Of a stretch of DNA of 64,000 bases, positions 36,050 through 47,075 are shown one piece after another. A program made the translations under genes and the position numbers. Within the stretch, counting starts at the first letter, position 1. The number at the start of each line of letters is the position of its first letter. The notes under the pieces are model-generated. The model was not told the DNA's origin. It worked only from the letters and a program-made list of their open reading frames with translations, and searched no databases. Origin of the DNA: Lactuca virosa (lineage: Eukaryota > Streptophyta > Magnoliopsida > Asterales > Asteraceae); contig CAKMRJ010003334.1 of the NCBI GenBank assembly GCA_928212115.1, positions 41,276,380-41,340,379 on the forward strand, in the 5' to 3' direction.

Positions 36050-36366
36050 ACTCGCCGAGTACCCTCGGCTACTCGTCGAGTTCCTTGAAACACTATCCCA
36101 CTCGCCGAGTCATCGAGGTGACTCGTCGAGTTTCTCCGATTCTCGACCAAACTCTAAGGCCACCCGTCGAGTTTTCCTTTTTGCACACGATGAACACACA
36201 CACACATTCATAACTTGGGGAAAACTCATCCGACTCGCCGAGTTGTTCTTCAACTCGCCGAGTCTTATGGTGATCTTCATCGGACTCGCCGAGTTGTTCA
36301 TCCAACTCGTCGAGTCCACGACCATCTTCATGTGACTCGCCGAGTCAACCTTGGGACTCGCCGAGT
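36050..36366. repeat. Array of ten ACTCGNCGAGT dyads
   Basis: Perfect 11-bp dyads (5-bp arms around one central base) at 36050, 36071, 36100, 36121, 36233, 36253, 36284, 36305, 36335 and 36356, plus a near copy around 36165. After removing the nested insertion they lie about 550-870 nt downstream of the TATA-like box, so they are probably transcribed. The same array, with a few decayed copies, is in the right LTR at about 45340-45668. Confidence 0.9.
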
Positions 36367-36795
36367 CCATTCAGTCCTTTTTCCATACAGACTTGTTTTG
36401 AGCCATGCAGCGGCTCCAAATCACAGATCCAAGCTTCTAGGGCATGCTTATCACGTAAAGTTGCAAACTTTACGTGCATGCATGGCTATAAGGGCTCTAA
36501 ATGCCTATTTTAAGTTCCTAATGGAACTTCATGCTCAAGAGGGACCTTAATCATGACCAAAACTGAAACTTTATGCTTATAGAATCCAAGGAGGGTCCAG
36601 ATCTGAAGTTACAACCTCAGATCTAGCCCATAGCTCATCTTTCCAACTTAATATCTCACCAAAAACCCTAAAACTCAACCAATAGAAGAGATTCACAAAG
36701 AAAAGGCAATTTGGTTACCTCCAGAAGATGATAACTGAGATAAGAGTTGATTCCCACACTCTACTTGCTCCAATCTCCTTCTCCTCTAAGCCTTC

Positions 36796-39175
36796 TATAA
36801 CGCCCGTAGACCCGGGCTAGTCAATTTAGAGATAATAGGGGTCGAAAACGACTTTTCGACAAAATATTATTTAGAATAAATAATCTTAACCAAGTTGTAG
36901 AATACGTCTCAAGGTTTCCGTACATATAAAGAACGCCGAAATCCGAGTTATAACGAAGAAGTTATGACCCGTCGAAGTTTTACGGCAGAACCGGCACGGC
37001 ACCGGGAGACGTAAATAGTGAATTTACGATAGAACGACTTTTAGCCTTAGCAATCTAAACGAAAGTCGTAGAAAACGTTAACCGAGAACATACAAAAAAA
37101 AAGTACGCCCAAATCTGACTTCGTATGAGGAAGTTATGAATTTTCTAAGATTTGGCATAGCAGTGCACGACCCGAAACTTGAATTTTAGATCGAGCGGTT
37201 TTTGGCCTACGCGACCTAAAGGAGAATTGAAGATCTCATTAATAGGAACTCAACGGTAAAAGGACAGACGAAAACGGAGTCCGTATGTAGAAGTTATGAA
37301 TTTTACGCGGACATTTAACAGTATAATCTCTTCGTACTGTTAAATTTAAGATCGGTCAAGAATTAGCCGACGGAGTCAAAATGAAAGTTGTAGATCTTAT
37401 TTTTACCTACGCGTGGATATAAAGAACGTCAAAAACGGAGGTCGTATGTGAAAGTTACGGATTTTAGAAGTCGGAAGTGTGCTGTGCGAAAATGGGTGAT
37501 GTGGCATAATCTTGGCCATTGCTTTCTCCCCAAGTCTTGCCACTAGATGGTGACATGTGACACCAAGTTCAACCATTTTTCACCCTATAAATAGAACCTC
37601 TCACACCCTCATTTTCTTCACACCTTTCCCATTCTTTCTTCTCTTTACTCTCTCTCTAGAACCTCTCTCTAGCCCCGAAACCCCCCGAAAAGCCTACGGA
37701 ACCTCCCTAGCACGAGGCGGAAGCCCCGGAGTGCTCGAAGGCTCCGAGAAGAAGAGCTTTTCGGCTCGGGAACGCTGCTCCAAGCAAAGCCCGGTTTTCT
37801 ATAAAACTCGTTGTAAGTGAGCTACGCCTACGCTATATTAGCTTTTATTTAATTATAGTAACGTTATTAGAAACTTATAATAAGTACTTGGGCTATTATT
37901 ATGGGTTATATAAGTATTGTTTAACGCTTATATAATAGTAATAATAGCTAGACTATTAATTAGTCTCGGCGAATAATAGACTAAACTCTAGTGGTAATAA
38001 TCCTAGGTTTCGTCGAAGGAAATTATTTTTAAGAAGCGAAGCGCTGTCTGAGTTCGGAATCACCACCTTTTCAGGTGAGTGCATAGTTACTTTCATCTTA
38101 CACATAGATATGAAGTATTTTATATAAATTACGTGCTATGTGTGCATATTATCTGAGTACTTGCTGTCTATGCTAGATGAACCATTTTATAACACGTTTT
38201 AAATGATTTAAATTGTATATGTATTTTATATCTACGAAAATGTTGGGGTAAAACATGGGTAGATGTAATAGATGAAATATGAGTTGGATGATGAGGTGAG
38301 AGGTGAAATAGACCATGAGGTGAGGGTGAGAGGTGGACGATGTGAGAAGACTTTCCCAAATGATGGCCCCGTCATCTAGCAGAGTATGGATGACAACCAC
38401 GGACTATTCTAGACAGTCCAGTGGAACACTAGCAGGCTCGCAACCTGTAGGTGTTGTGAACGATGTGTTCACCGGTGTACTCTAAAAACCCATTGAAATG
38501 TATTGCGAGTGGATTCTCGGAAACGATACTGTCGATAAACGAGATAACCCTGGCAGCTGCGCCTAAAGGACAATACCGGCAGATGCGCCTCGTAGAGAAT
38601 GTCACAATTTTGGCAGCTGCGCCTAAGTGACAGAACTAGCAGCTGTGTTTGACAGATGTGTCATTGACAACGATGGAATTCGTACCTATTCCTTAGGATA
38701 ATCCTTAGGAATGAATGAACGAGAAATAGCTGATTCTTAGGGTAGATCCTTAAGAATAAAGAAGATAATGGGGATGGGTAATTGGGTTGATTGCTTGATT
38801 GTTTAAACATAATAATTATATTATTGTGGGTTGAAAACCCTATGTACTCACCAGGTTTCCCAACCTGACCCACTCAGTTTATTTGTATCACAGGTGTCGA
38901 TATGAAGTTACATTACACTGAGAGATTAAGGAGATATAAATCACTAGTGTAAATGAATGTAAGTTCTGTTTATGCTTATGTTTCTGTATTGACCATGACA
39001 TCCCAAATGTTTTAAAATGAATAAAAATACTTTTCTTCGGAAATGCTTTGATAACGTATTTATCATGTTTTACTGGGAACAAATTCCGCAACATTTTTAT
39101 TAAAAGAGGTACTCTGATTTTTATAAAGCATAAACAAAATCGGTCTTTTCTGGCCGTGAAAATGGGGATGTCACA
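36796..39175 (+). mobile_element. Solo LTR of a different gypsy family, nested in G2
   Basis: The 2380-bp insert TATAACGCCCG...GATGTCACA is absent from the homologous place in the right LTR (46100). Target duplication CCTTC (36791-36795) and CCTTT (39176-39180), one mismatch. It has no internal region, so it arose by recombination between two LTRs. A TATA box CTATAAATAG at 37585-37594 gives plus orientation. A minisatellite based on GGCAGCTGCGCCTAA lies near 38549-38650. A truncated copy of the same LTR lies in opposite orientation at 50409-52160. The first bases TATAACG probably derive from a TG start by mutation. Confidence 0.9.
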
Positions 39176-39517
39176 CCTTTTCCCTCCAAGGATCCTCTCT
39201 TCAAGCTTCAAACACACAATGGGCACACACACACGTATTAGGGTTTTAAGGGGCTCTCAAAGACTGCAAAGAGGCCATAGGAGGCTTATCATTCCTTAAA
39301 TAGGGTGCAAAACCCCGAGATTTAGGGTTTCATCTGCCAGCTCCTACTCGTCGAGTCCCTTAGTGGACTCGTCGAGTAGGTCACTAAACACGCGTTCCAA
39401 CCCCGCTGCTACTCGACGAGTAGGGCAACCAACTCGTCGAGTAGGACATTAAACCAATTAACCTTTTATTTAAATCCATACCTGGAATCGGGGCGTTACA
39501 ATTCTCCCCGACTTGAA

Positions 39518-42500
39518 CTAGACTTCGTCCTCGAAGTCTGCTGCAGCGAATAACTCCGGGTAATGCTCCCGCATTTCGGCCTCCGTCTCCCACGTCCACT
39601 CGGACCCCCTTCGATGCTCCCACTGTACTTTCACCAAAGATATCTCCTTATTCCTCAGAATCTTCCTCTTCTTCTCCAAAATGGCCACAGGTCTCTCCAC
39701 ATAGTTCAGGCGCTCATCGACCTGAATAACATCCAGCGATACTACTGCCTCCTGGTCCATGATGCACTTTCGTAGCTGCGAAACGTGGAAAGTGCTGTGT
39801 ATCCGACTAAGCTCCTCCGGCAGCTCTAGCCTGTAAGCCACCTTGCCAACCCTGGCAATGATCCTGAACGGCCCAATATATCGGGGACCCAATTTTCCCC
39901 TCTTCCTGAAGCGAATCACGCCTTTCCAGGGCGAGACCCTCAGGAGTACCATGTCATCCACCTGAAATTCCAACTCAGATCGGTGTCTGTCGGCATAACT
40001 CTTCTGCCGACTCTGAGCGGTCTACAAACGTTGTCTAACCTGCTGGATCTTTTCGGTAGTCTGCAAGACTACCTCCGTACTACCCATCACTCTGTGTCCA
40101 ACTTCACCCCAACAGACCGGGGTGCGACATCTACGCCCGTACAACAGCTCGAATGGCGGGGCGCCAAGGCTAGAATGATAGCTGTTGTTGTAGGCGAACA
40201 CCGCAAGCGGTATGTGAGAATCCCAACTCCCACCGAAATCAATGACACACACCCTCAACATGTCCTCGAGGGTCTGAATAGTTCGTTCGCTCTGGCCGTC
40301 TGTCTGCGGGTGGAATACTGTGCTGAAGTGCAACCGCGTGCCCAGCTCCTCGTGAAACTTTTACCAGAAGCGGGAGGTAAACCTGACATCCCGATCAGAG
40401 ACAATGGAAACAGGAACCCCATGGCGAGACACGATCTCGCGAACGTACAATTCGGCCAATTTCTCGGCCGATGAGCTCTCCCGTATAGCCAAGAAGTGGG
40501 CACTCTTGGTCAATCGATCCACGATGACCCATATACCATCAAACCCCTTTGCCGTCCTTGGCAACTTGGTAATAAAATCCATCGTGATCTGTTCCCATTT
40601 CCACATGGGAATCTCTAGGGGCTGCAGCTTTCCATGCGGCCTCTGATGCTCGGCCTTGACCATCCTACAGGTCAAGCACCTCTCGACGTACCAAGCGATC
40701 TCTCGCTTCATGCACGGCCACCAATAGCTCAAACTCAAATCCCGGTACATCTTGGTGGCCCCCGGGTGAATAGAGAAATGAGACTTATGAGCCTCCTCCA
40801 TAACCGTCTGCCTAACCCCACCAGATATCGGAACCCAAACCCGACCGCATCGGGTCAATAGTCCCCGACTATCCTGTATGAACCGGGTATTCTCACCCTT
40901 GATTCTCTCCAGCTTCCAATTCTCTGGTCGCATGCCCTATACCTGGGCATCTCTGATCAAACTCACAAGCGGAGAATCCACCGCTATCCTCATACATACC
41001 GCAGGGGTGGAAGACCCAGCTGACTTGCGGCTCAAAGCATCCGCAACCACATTCGCTTTACCGGGGTGGTAAAGGATCTCACAATCGTAGTCCGTGACTA
41101 CATCCAGCCACCTGCGCTGCCTCATGTTCAGGTTCGGCTGATCCATGATATATCTCAAGCTCTTGTGATCAGTGTAAATGGTATAGCGGACCCCATAGAG
41201 GTAATGTCTCCATATCTTGCGGGCGAACACCACCGCCCCCAGCTCCAAGTCATGCGTAGGGTATCTCATCTCATGCGGATTCAGCTGCCGCGATGCGTAG
41301 GCTATCACTCGTCCTCTCTGCATGAGGACCGCCCCTAAACCTGTGATGGATGCATCACAGAACACCATAAAATCCTCAACTCCCTCCGGGAGTGTCAATA
41401 CTGGTGCCTCACACAAACGCTGACGGAGGGTCTCAAACGCCCTCTGCTGCTCGGGGCCCCACCGGAAATCCACCCCCTTCCTCGTCAGACGAGTGAGGGG
41501 TACTGCAATCTTGGAGAAATCCCGTATGAACCTCCGGTAGTACCCTGCCAATCCCAGAAAGCTCCTAATATCTGAGGGAGATTTCGGAATCTCCCACTGC
41601 ATAACCGCCTCGATTTTGGCCGGATCGACCAAAATCCCCTCCTGGTTAACGAGATGTCCGAGGAACTGGACCTCTCGTAACCAAAACTCACACTTCGAGA
41701 ATTTGGCGTACAGCCGTTCTCGTCTCAGAACTCCCAACAGCTCTCTCAGATGCTCCTCATGCTGCTCTCGGGTCTTGGAATACACCAAGATATCATCTAT
41801 AAACACTATGACCGAGCGATCAAGCATCGGTCTGCAGACCTGATTCATCAGGTCCATGAACACCGCTGGCGCGTTGGTGAGCCCAAACGGCATCACCACG
41901 AACTCGTAATGTCCATAACGAGTTCGGAACGCGGTCTTCTCCACGTCCTCCTCTCTGACCCTGATCTGATGATACCCAGACCTCAAGTCTATCTTGGAAA
42001 ACCAAGATGCGCCCTGTAACTGATCGAAGAGATCGTCTATCCTCGGGAGTGGGTAACGGTTCTTCACCGTCAACTTATTCAACTCCCGGTAATCAATACA
42101 TATTCGGTGCGAACCGTCCTTCTTCCGGACAAAAAGTATCGGCGCTCCTCATGGAGAACTGCTAGGTCGAATGAACTGCTTGCCCAGCAGTTCCTGTAGC
42201 TGCGATGACAACTCCTACATCTCTGGTGGTGTCAATCGGTACGGCGCCTTAGCGATAGGGGCCGCACCTGGCACCAGGTCGATCCTGAACTCGACCTGCC
42301 TCTCCGGAGGTATCCCTGGCAACTCCTCCGGAAACACATCTGCGAACTCCCTGACCACCGGTACATCGGAAACCGAAATCTGATCCCTGACTCGCGTATC
42401 TACCACATACGCTAGATAACCCGCACACCCGTGCTGAATGTACTGCCGAGCCCTGGCAGTTGAACAAAATCATGATCCCACTCTGGTGCCCTCGCCATAT

Positions 42501-42850
42501 ACAATCAGTTCTCCCCTTCTTGGGGGTTCGAACTACCACTCGCTGGCCCTCACAATCAATCATAGCACAGAACCGACTGAGCCAATCCATGCCCACAATC
42601 ACGCACACCTCCCCCATGGGGATCAGAATCAAATCTATCGGAAAGGACACCCCGGAAATCTCCAAGTCACATCCTCTATAAACTGAAGAAGTAGAAACCC
42701 CGTGCTCGTTGGCGATAGACACTCGCAACGGACACTCTAGCTCGTCCACAGGCGCACTGAACTCCCTACTAAACGACTGAGATATGAAGGAACGACTCAC
42801 CCCCGAGTCAAATAAGACCAAAGCAGGCAAGGAGTTTACTAAAAACGTAC
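39518..42850 (-). pseudogene. G2 pol region: protease to chromodomain, broken
   Basis: On the minus strand: protease with LFDSG (about 42805), reverse transcriptase with FSKIDLRSGYHQ and VFIDDILVYS, RNase H with FCDASITGLG, zinc finger and integrase core (HPGATKMYRDL, SDRDVRF), and a C-terminal chromodomain (39.5-39.65 kb). The protease frame shifts near 42510-42516. From there a single frame runs to 39518, broken by stops at 42470-42472, 42215-42217, 42149-42151, 40937-40939, 40361-40363 and 40022-40024. The stops at 42215 and 42149 are single transitions relative to the G3 copy. No functional enzyme can be made. Confidence 0.93.
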
Positions 42851-42917
42851 CTAATCACAGGTACGACAGATAAGCATACAACAGATATAGGAAACGAGAT
42901 AAAAGATAGAAACATAC
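42851..42917 (-). other. Candidate 67-nt intron at gag/protease junction of G2
   Basis: The donor GTATGT follows GTGGTGGCTG and the acceptor GATTAG precedes GTACGTTTTTAG on the minus strand. The segment is T-rich and has TATGCTTAT (a CTTAT branch-site candidate) 19 nt before the end. Gag is in one frame upstream and protease in another downstream. Removing 67 nt joins them in frame as VVAG-TFLVNS. G3 has the same arrangement with 64 nt. Confidence 0.72.
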
Positions 42918-44160
42918 CAGCCACCACATCTGGTGCTGCCCTGGCCTCCTCTGCTGTAAGCTGAAATGCGCGTCCCTGAGCCTTCGAAGGCTCTGCTCTG
43001 CCCTGCCTCCCATCGGTAATCCTCAACGTAGCCGGCGCAGGAGCCTGTGCCGGCTTGGCGATAAGTAGTGGACAGTTGTCCCTCATGTAACCAACCTGAT
43101 CGCAGTGATAGCACAACCTCATACCCTGAACTGGGGCGGCCTGGCGACAGTCCTTCGCGTAATGCCCCTCCTTGCCACACTTGTGGCATCCACTCCCAAC
43201 TCGACACACACCAGAATGACCCTTGCCACACTTCCCACAAGTGCGGCTCTGTTGACCCCCGGTCCTAGTATCAGCGGTCTTAGACCGCTTCGGCGCCGGC
43301 TGAGAATGTACCGGGGCCTGCCGCTGTTCTCTCAACTGCTGCTCAATCTCCAACTCACGCCGTCTGGCGGCCTCCTGCAACTCTAGAAGAGTATCACATC
43401 GCTGGGTAGACACAAACTGACGGATATCCGTATTGAGCATGCTCAGATAACGGGTCATCTGAGCCTGCTCTGAAGCAAACTCCGGGCAATACATCGCCCT
43501 CTCAGTGAACATCCGGGTGATCTTCGTCACCGACTCCCCATCCTGTCTCAAACTCAGAAACTCCTGTGCCAATCGCTCCCGCTCAACCCGTGGAATGTAA
43601 CGGGCGCGTAACATATCCCTGAACTGCTCCCAAGTAACAACAGCTCTCTGATCATCAGTGTACGACCCAGTCGCAAGTCTCCACCAGTCCTTGGCCCCAG
43701 ACCTAAGCAGGTTCAGAGCACACCTGACCTTCTGGTCAGCAGGACACGAGCAGGTGAAGAAACACCCCTCCACGTCTGAAATCCATCTCATGGCCTTGAT
43801 GGGATCCTGCGTCCCATCAAAAGTAGGGGGCTTCGTGTTATCGAAGTCCCTGTACTGAAAACCTCTACCAACTCCTCCTCCTGCCGCGGATACAGCTGAT
43901 GCAGCTGCTGTCTCTGCAAGGGCTTCATAGCGCTCATCAAAATACTCCACCATGGCGGTCTTAATCGACCCGAACATCTCCGGTAACTGAGCCCGGAATG
44001 CAGCAGCAACCTCATCATGCAGGATCTCTCGAATCCTGGCATCCAACTCCTCTGTACCCATCTGCACCACCGGCTCAGGTGCTATCGGCCCCTCCTGGCC
44101 TCTGTCCCCGGATCCTGATCCCAAACCGGATCCAGCCACGAAGCGCCTCGTCATCACCAT
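42918..44160 (-). CDS. G2 Gag protein
   Basis: An open frame from an ATG near 44160 (MVMTRR; other ATGs at 44175 and 44154) continues unbroken to the candidate donor site, about 414 aa. If unspliced it reads through to a stop at 42808. Landmarks are the retrotransposon Gag core (FDGTQDPIKAMRWISDVEGC, then GAKDWW) and two CCHC knuckles (CHKCGKEGHYAKDC and CYHCDQVGYMRDNC). It would form the cytoplasmic particle and bind RNA. It is the only intact G2 gene. Confidence 0.85.
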
Positions 44161-44175
44161 TCTGAAACATACCAC

Positions 44176-44775
44176 AAGATATCAGATAATCCATATAAAT
44201 CACTGGGAACCAACTCCCTACTAACCCTCGGGATTGTGACTTACTTGACACGCGTATAGGTCCTGTGCTTTCAGTACTCTGGGCCCCTACTACCTTCCAC
44301 ACCTACCCATATTTGTCTCAAGTATCACCACAGCACCCTAACAATATACACAACATGGCGAGTGCTCAATCCTCACTCCTAGAGGAATGTTAAATATCTC
44401 ATAACTGGCCTCCCGGCCTCACACAACCCACCCATCCATCCATGAAACTTCCACCAACCCTGCAACACTAGTGTATGCTAGCCATACATAACGCTGGACC
44501 CGATAGACTTTCGAATATCCAATCCTACCCTAAGCTCCCAATCAAACAAGAACAGAACATAAGGCCAAATCAAACATTCTCAGGCTATAAGATCTTAATT
44601 ATGTACAACTGTGATGCATACATTAAGCAACTACAGTAATGATGTCAATCTCATATAAAGGAAACCCTAGGCTAGCAGGCATCATGTAATCAGGCAATTC
44701 TATCATGCAATTCCTGAAGATCCCTAGCCTAGCACTAACATGTTATTCTATCATGTCACATAATCAGATAACTTG
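44176..44775 (-). mobile_element. G2 leader, primer-binding site deleted
   Basis: Untranslated leader homologous to 329-530 of G0. At about 44775 it passes straight into the middle of the LTR (GTATGGAATACCATCGAG). The rest of the leader, the Met-tRNA primer-binding site and the first roughly 380 bp (plus-strand order) of the LTR are missing. This is one deletion. Confidence 0.85.
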
Positions 44776-46414
44776 TATGGAATACCATCGAGCGCTCAGT
44801 ACGAGTCTGGAATGCCTACCGGGCCCTCAGCTCGTATCTGGAATGCTCCCGAGTCCTCAGTATGAGTCTGGAATGCCTACCGGGCCCTCAGCTCATATCT
44901 GGAATACCCTAGGGTCTGTTGGCTACCGCACGGAGCAGTACAACCTCAACCCATCCCACATAACATATCAACATGTAACAGATAATGCACATACAGGTAA
45001 TCAATCAGTATCACAGGTAGTCCTACAGACCTACCCTATAGCATATCAAACTAGCATGCATAACCAATTATACTCAACATAATACAACTACTAGGATATC
45101 ATATCCAATGGGCCGGCCTTGGTGCCTTAGACCCCTTAGTATAGTGAGGATAACTCACCTCGCAAATGTCAACCCGGAAGATACAACCCAACTCTCGAAT
45201 TACTTGGCACAGGCTCCACCACCTAATACCATAGCACAATATACTCATAAGTCCTTAACCTTATAAGGTACTCTATAACTCAGTAGTCAACCCCTGCTCA
45301 AAGTCAAAGTCCTCAGTCAAGGTCAACAGTCCATGTTGACCTTACTCGCCGAGTACCCTCGGCTACTCGTCGAGTTCCTTGAAACACTATCCCACTCACC
45401 GAGTCATCGAGGTGACTTGTCGAGTTTCTCCGATTCTCGACCAAACTCTAAGGCCACCCGTCAAGTTTTCCTTTTTGCACACGATGAACACACACACACA
45501 CATTCATAACTTGGGGAAAACTCATCCGACTCGCCGAGTTGTTCTTCAACTCGCCGAGTCTTATGGTGATCTTCATCGGACTCGCCGAGTTGTTCATCCA
45601 ACTCGTCGAGTCCACGACCATCTTCATGTGACTCGCCGAGTCAACCTTGGGACTCGCCGAGTCCATTCAGTCCTTTTTCCATACAGACTTGTTTTGAGCC
45701 ATGCAGCGGCTCCAAATAACAGATCCAAGCTTCTAGGGCATGCTTATCACGTAAAGTTGCAAACTTTACGTGCATGCATGGCTATAAGGGCTCTAAATGC
45801 CTATTTTAAGTTCCTAATGGAACTTCATGCTTAAGAGGGGACCTTAATCATGGCCAAAACTGAAACTTTATGCTTATAGAATCCAAGGAGGGTCCAGATC
45901 TGAAGTTACAACCTCAGATCTAGCCCATAGCTCATCTTTCCAACTTAATATCTCACCAAAAACCCTAAAACTCAACCAATAGAAGAGATTCACAAAGAAA
46001 AGGCAATTTGGTTACCTCCAGAAGATGATAACTGAGATAAGAGTTGATTCCCACACTCTACTTGCTCCAATCTCCTTCTCCTCTAAGCCTTCTCCCTCCA
46101 AGGATCCTCTCTTCAAGCTTCAAACACACAATGGGCACACACACACACGTATTAGGGTTTTAAGGGGCTCTCAAAGACTGCAAAGAGGCCATAAGAGGCT
46201 TATCATTCCTTAAATAGGGTGCAAAACCCCGAGATTTAGGGTTTCATCTGCCAGCTCCTACTCGTCGAGTCCCTTAGTGGACTCGTCGAGTAGGTCACTA
46301 AACACGCGTTCCAACCCCGCTGCTACTCGACGAGTAGGGCAACCAACTCGTCGAGTAGGACATTAAACCAATTAACCTTTTATTTAAATCCATACCTGGA
46401 ATCGGGGCGTTACA
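44776..46414 (-). repeat. G2 right (5') LTR, truncated
   Basis: 1639 bp matching the left LTR from about 35480 with only about a dozen visible substitutions (under 1%). It has the TATA-like box at 46208-46217 and both dyad arrays. The bordering GTTACA and AGGGT fix the right end of the insertion. Confidence 0.9.
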
Positions 46415-46524
46415 AGGGTAAACGTTTGGGGTTGATTTTATTTTTGCTTTACATTTTTAATTGCTGTAATAGAAAAAAAAATGAAAAAGGTAAATTAGTC
46501 ATTTTAAGTATTTTTTTTTAAAAA

Positions 46525-47075
46525 AAATATTTAATAAAATCTTAATATTTTGGGTCAGTTTACGGTTTAATCTCAAATTAATTTTTGTTTACAAAAGAGG
46601 ACAGATTACCAACTAAAACTTTGAAATAACCCTTTTTGATCGGTTTCAGAAATTTAGCCGGTATCCATTTTTTTCGTTAATTGGTCAAAATATTGAGATT
46701 TTTTTTTTAAAAATTACGTTATTTTTTACCAATAACCAAAAATTAGTTCAAAGGTAATCTTTACTCTTCAGAAAAATCTCAATATTTTATTTATTGGTAA
46801 AAAATAACATAACAATATAAATTAGTTTAAGGGTAATTTTCAAAAAAATCTCAATATTTTACTTATTGATAAAAAATAACGTAATCTTTAGAAAAATCCC
46901 AATATTTGGCCCAATTAACGAAAAAAGACGGAATACTGACTAAATTTACGAAACCAACTAAAAAGGGTTATTGCGAAATTTGCCGGTAATTTGTCTTTTT
47001 TTGTAAACAAAAATTAATTTGGAATTAAACCGTAAACTGAGAAAAAACATTGAGATTTTATTAAAGATTCCCCTT
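46525..47075. mobile_element. Foldback (long inverted repeat) element
   Basis: The left arm from TTAATAAAATCTTAATATTT (about 46526) and the right arm ending GATTTTATTAA (about 47073) are reverse complements over more than 200 bp with scattered mismatches. Shared parts include AAACAAAAATTAATTT and TTCGTTAATTGG. The arms nearly meet in the middle. It is non-coding and its RNA would form a long hairpin, a likely source of small RNAs. No clear target duplication. Confidence 0.8.

Larger units (their letters stand above)
35098..39500 (-). repeat. G2 left (3') LTR, split by a solo LTR
   Basis: About 2.02 kb of LTR once the nested 36796-39175 insertion and its duplicated bases are removed. On the minus strand: TGTAACGCCCCG start, four ACTCGNCGAGT dyads (39346-39442), telobox-like motif (39322-39330), TATA-like CTATTTAAGG (39294-39303), a second dyad array (36050-36366), a 50-bp minisatellite (35425-35620) and the conserved GTAAGC...AGCTTAGTGAGT block (35293-35320). 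The minus strand of 39501-39511 (GGGGAGAAT) is the polypurine tract. Confidence 0.9.
35098..46414 (-). mobile_element. Gypsy element G2, chromodomain (Tekay-like) lineage
   Basis: A complete insertion flanked by the 5-bp target duplication AGGGT (35093-35097 and 46415-46419), starting TGTAACACCC and ending GTTACA. Gene order on the minus strand is gag, protease, reverse transcriptase, RNase H, integrase, chromodomain. The long LTRs and the C-terminal chromodomain (WEHRRGSEWTWE) point to the Tekay/Del chromoviruses. The left LTR contains a nested solo LTR. The right (5') LTR has lost its PBS-proximal part, so the primer-binding site is gone and the copy cannot replicate. Confidence 0.93.

Noticed and set aside
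36050..36366. CRISPR-like array of short repeats
   Set aside because: Spacing is irregular, the repeats are 11 bp palindromes and the context is a plant LTR.
42851..42917. Programmed ribosomal frameshift at the gag/pol junction
   Set aside because: No slippery heptamer is evident, the frame change needs removal of sequence rather than a one-base slip, and splice signals are present in both copies.
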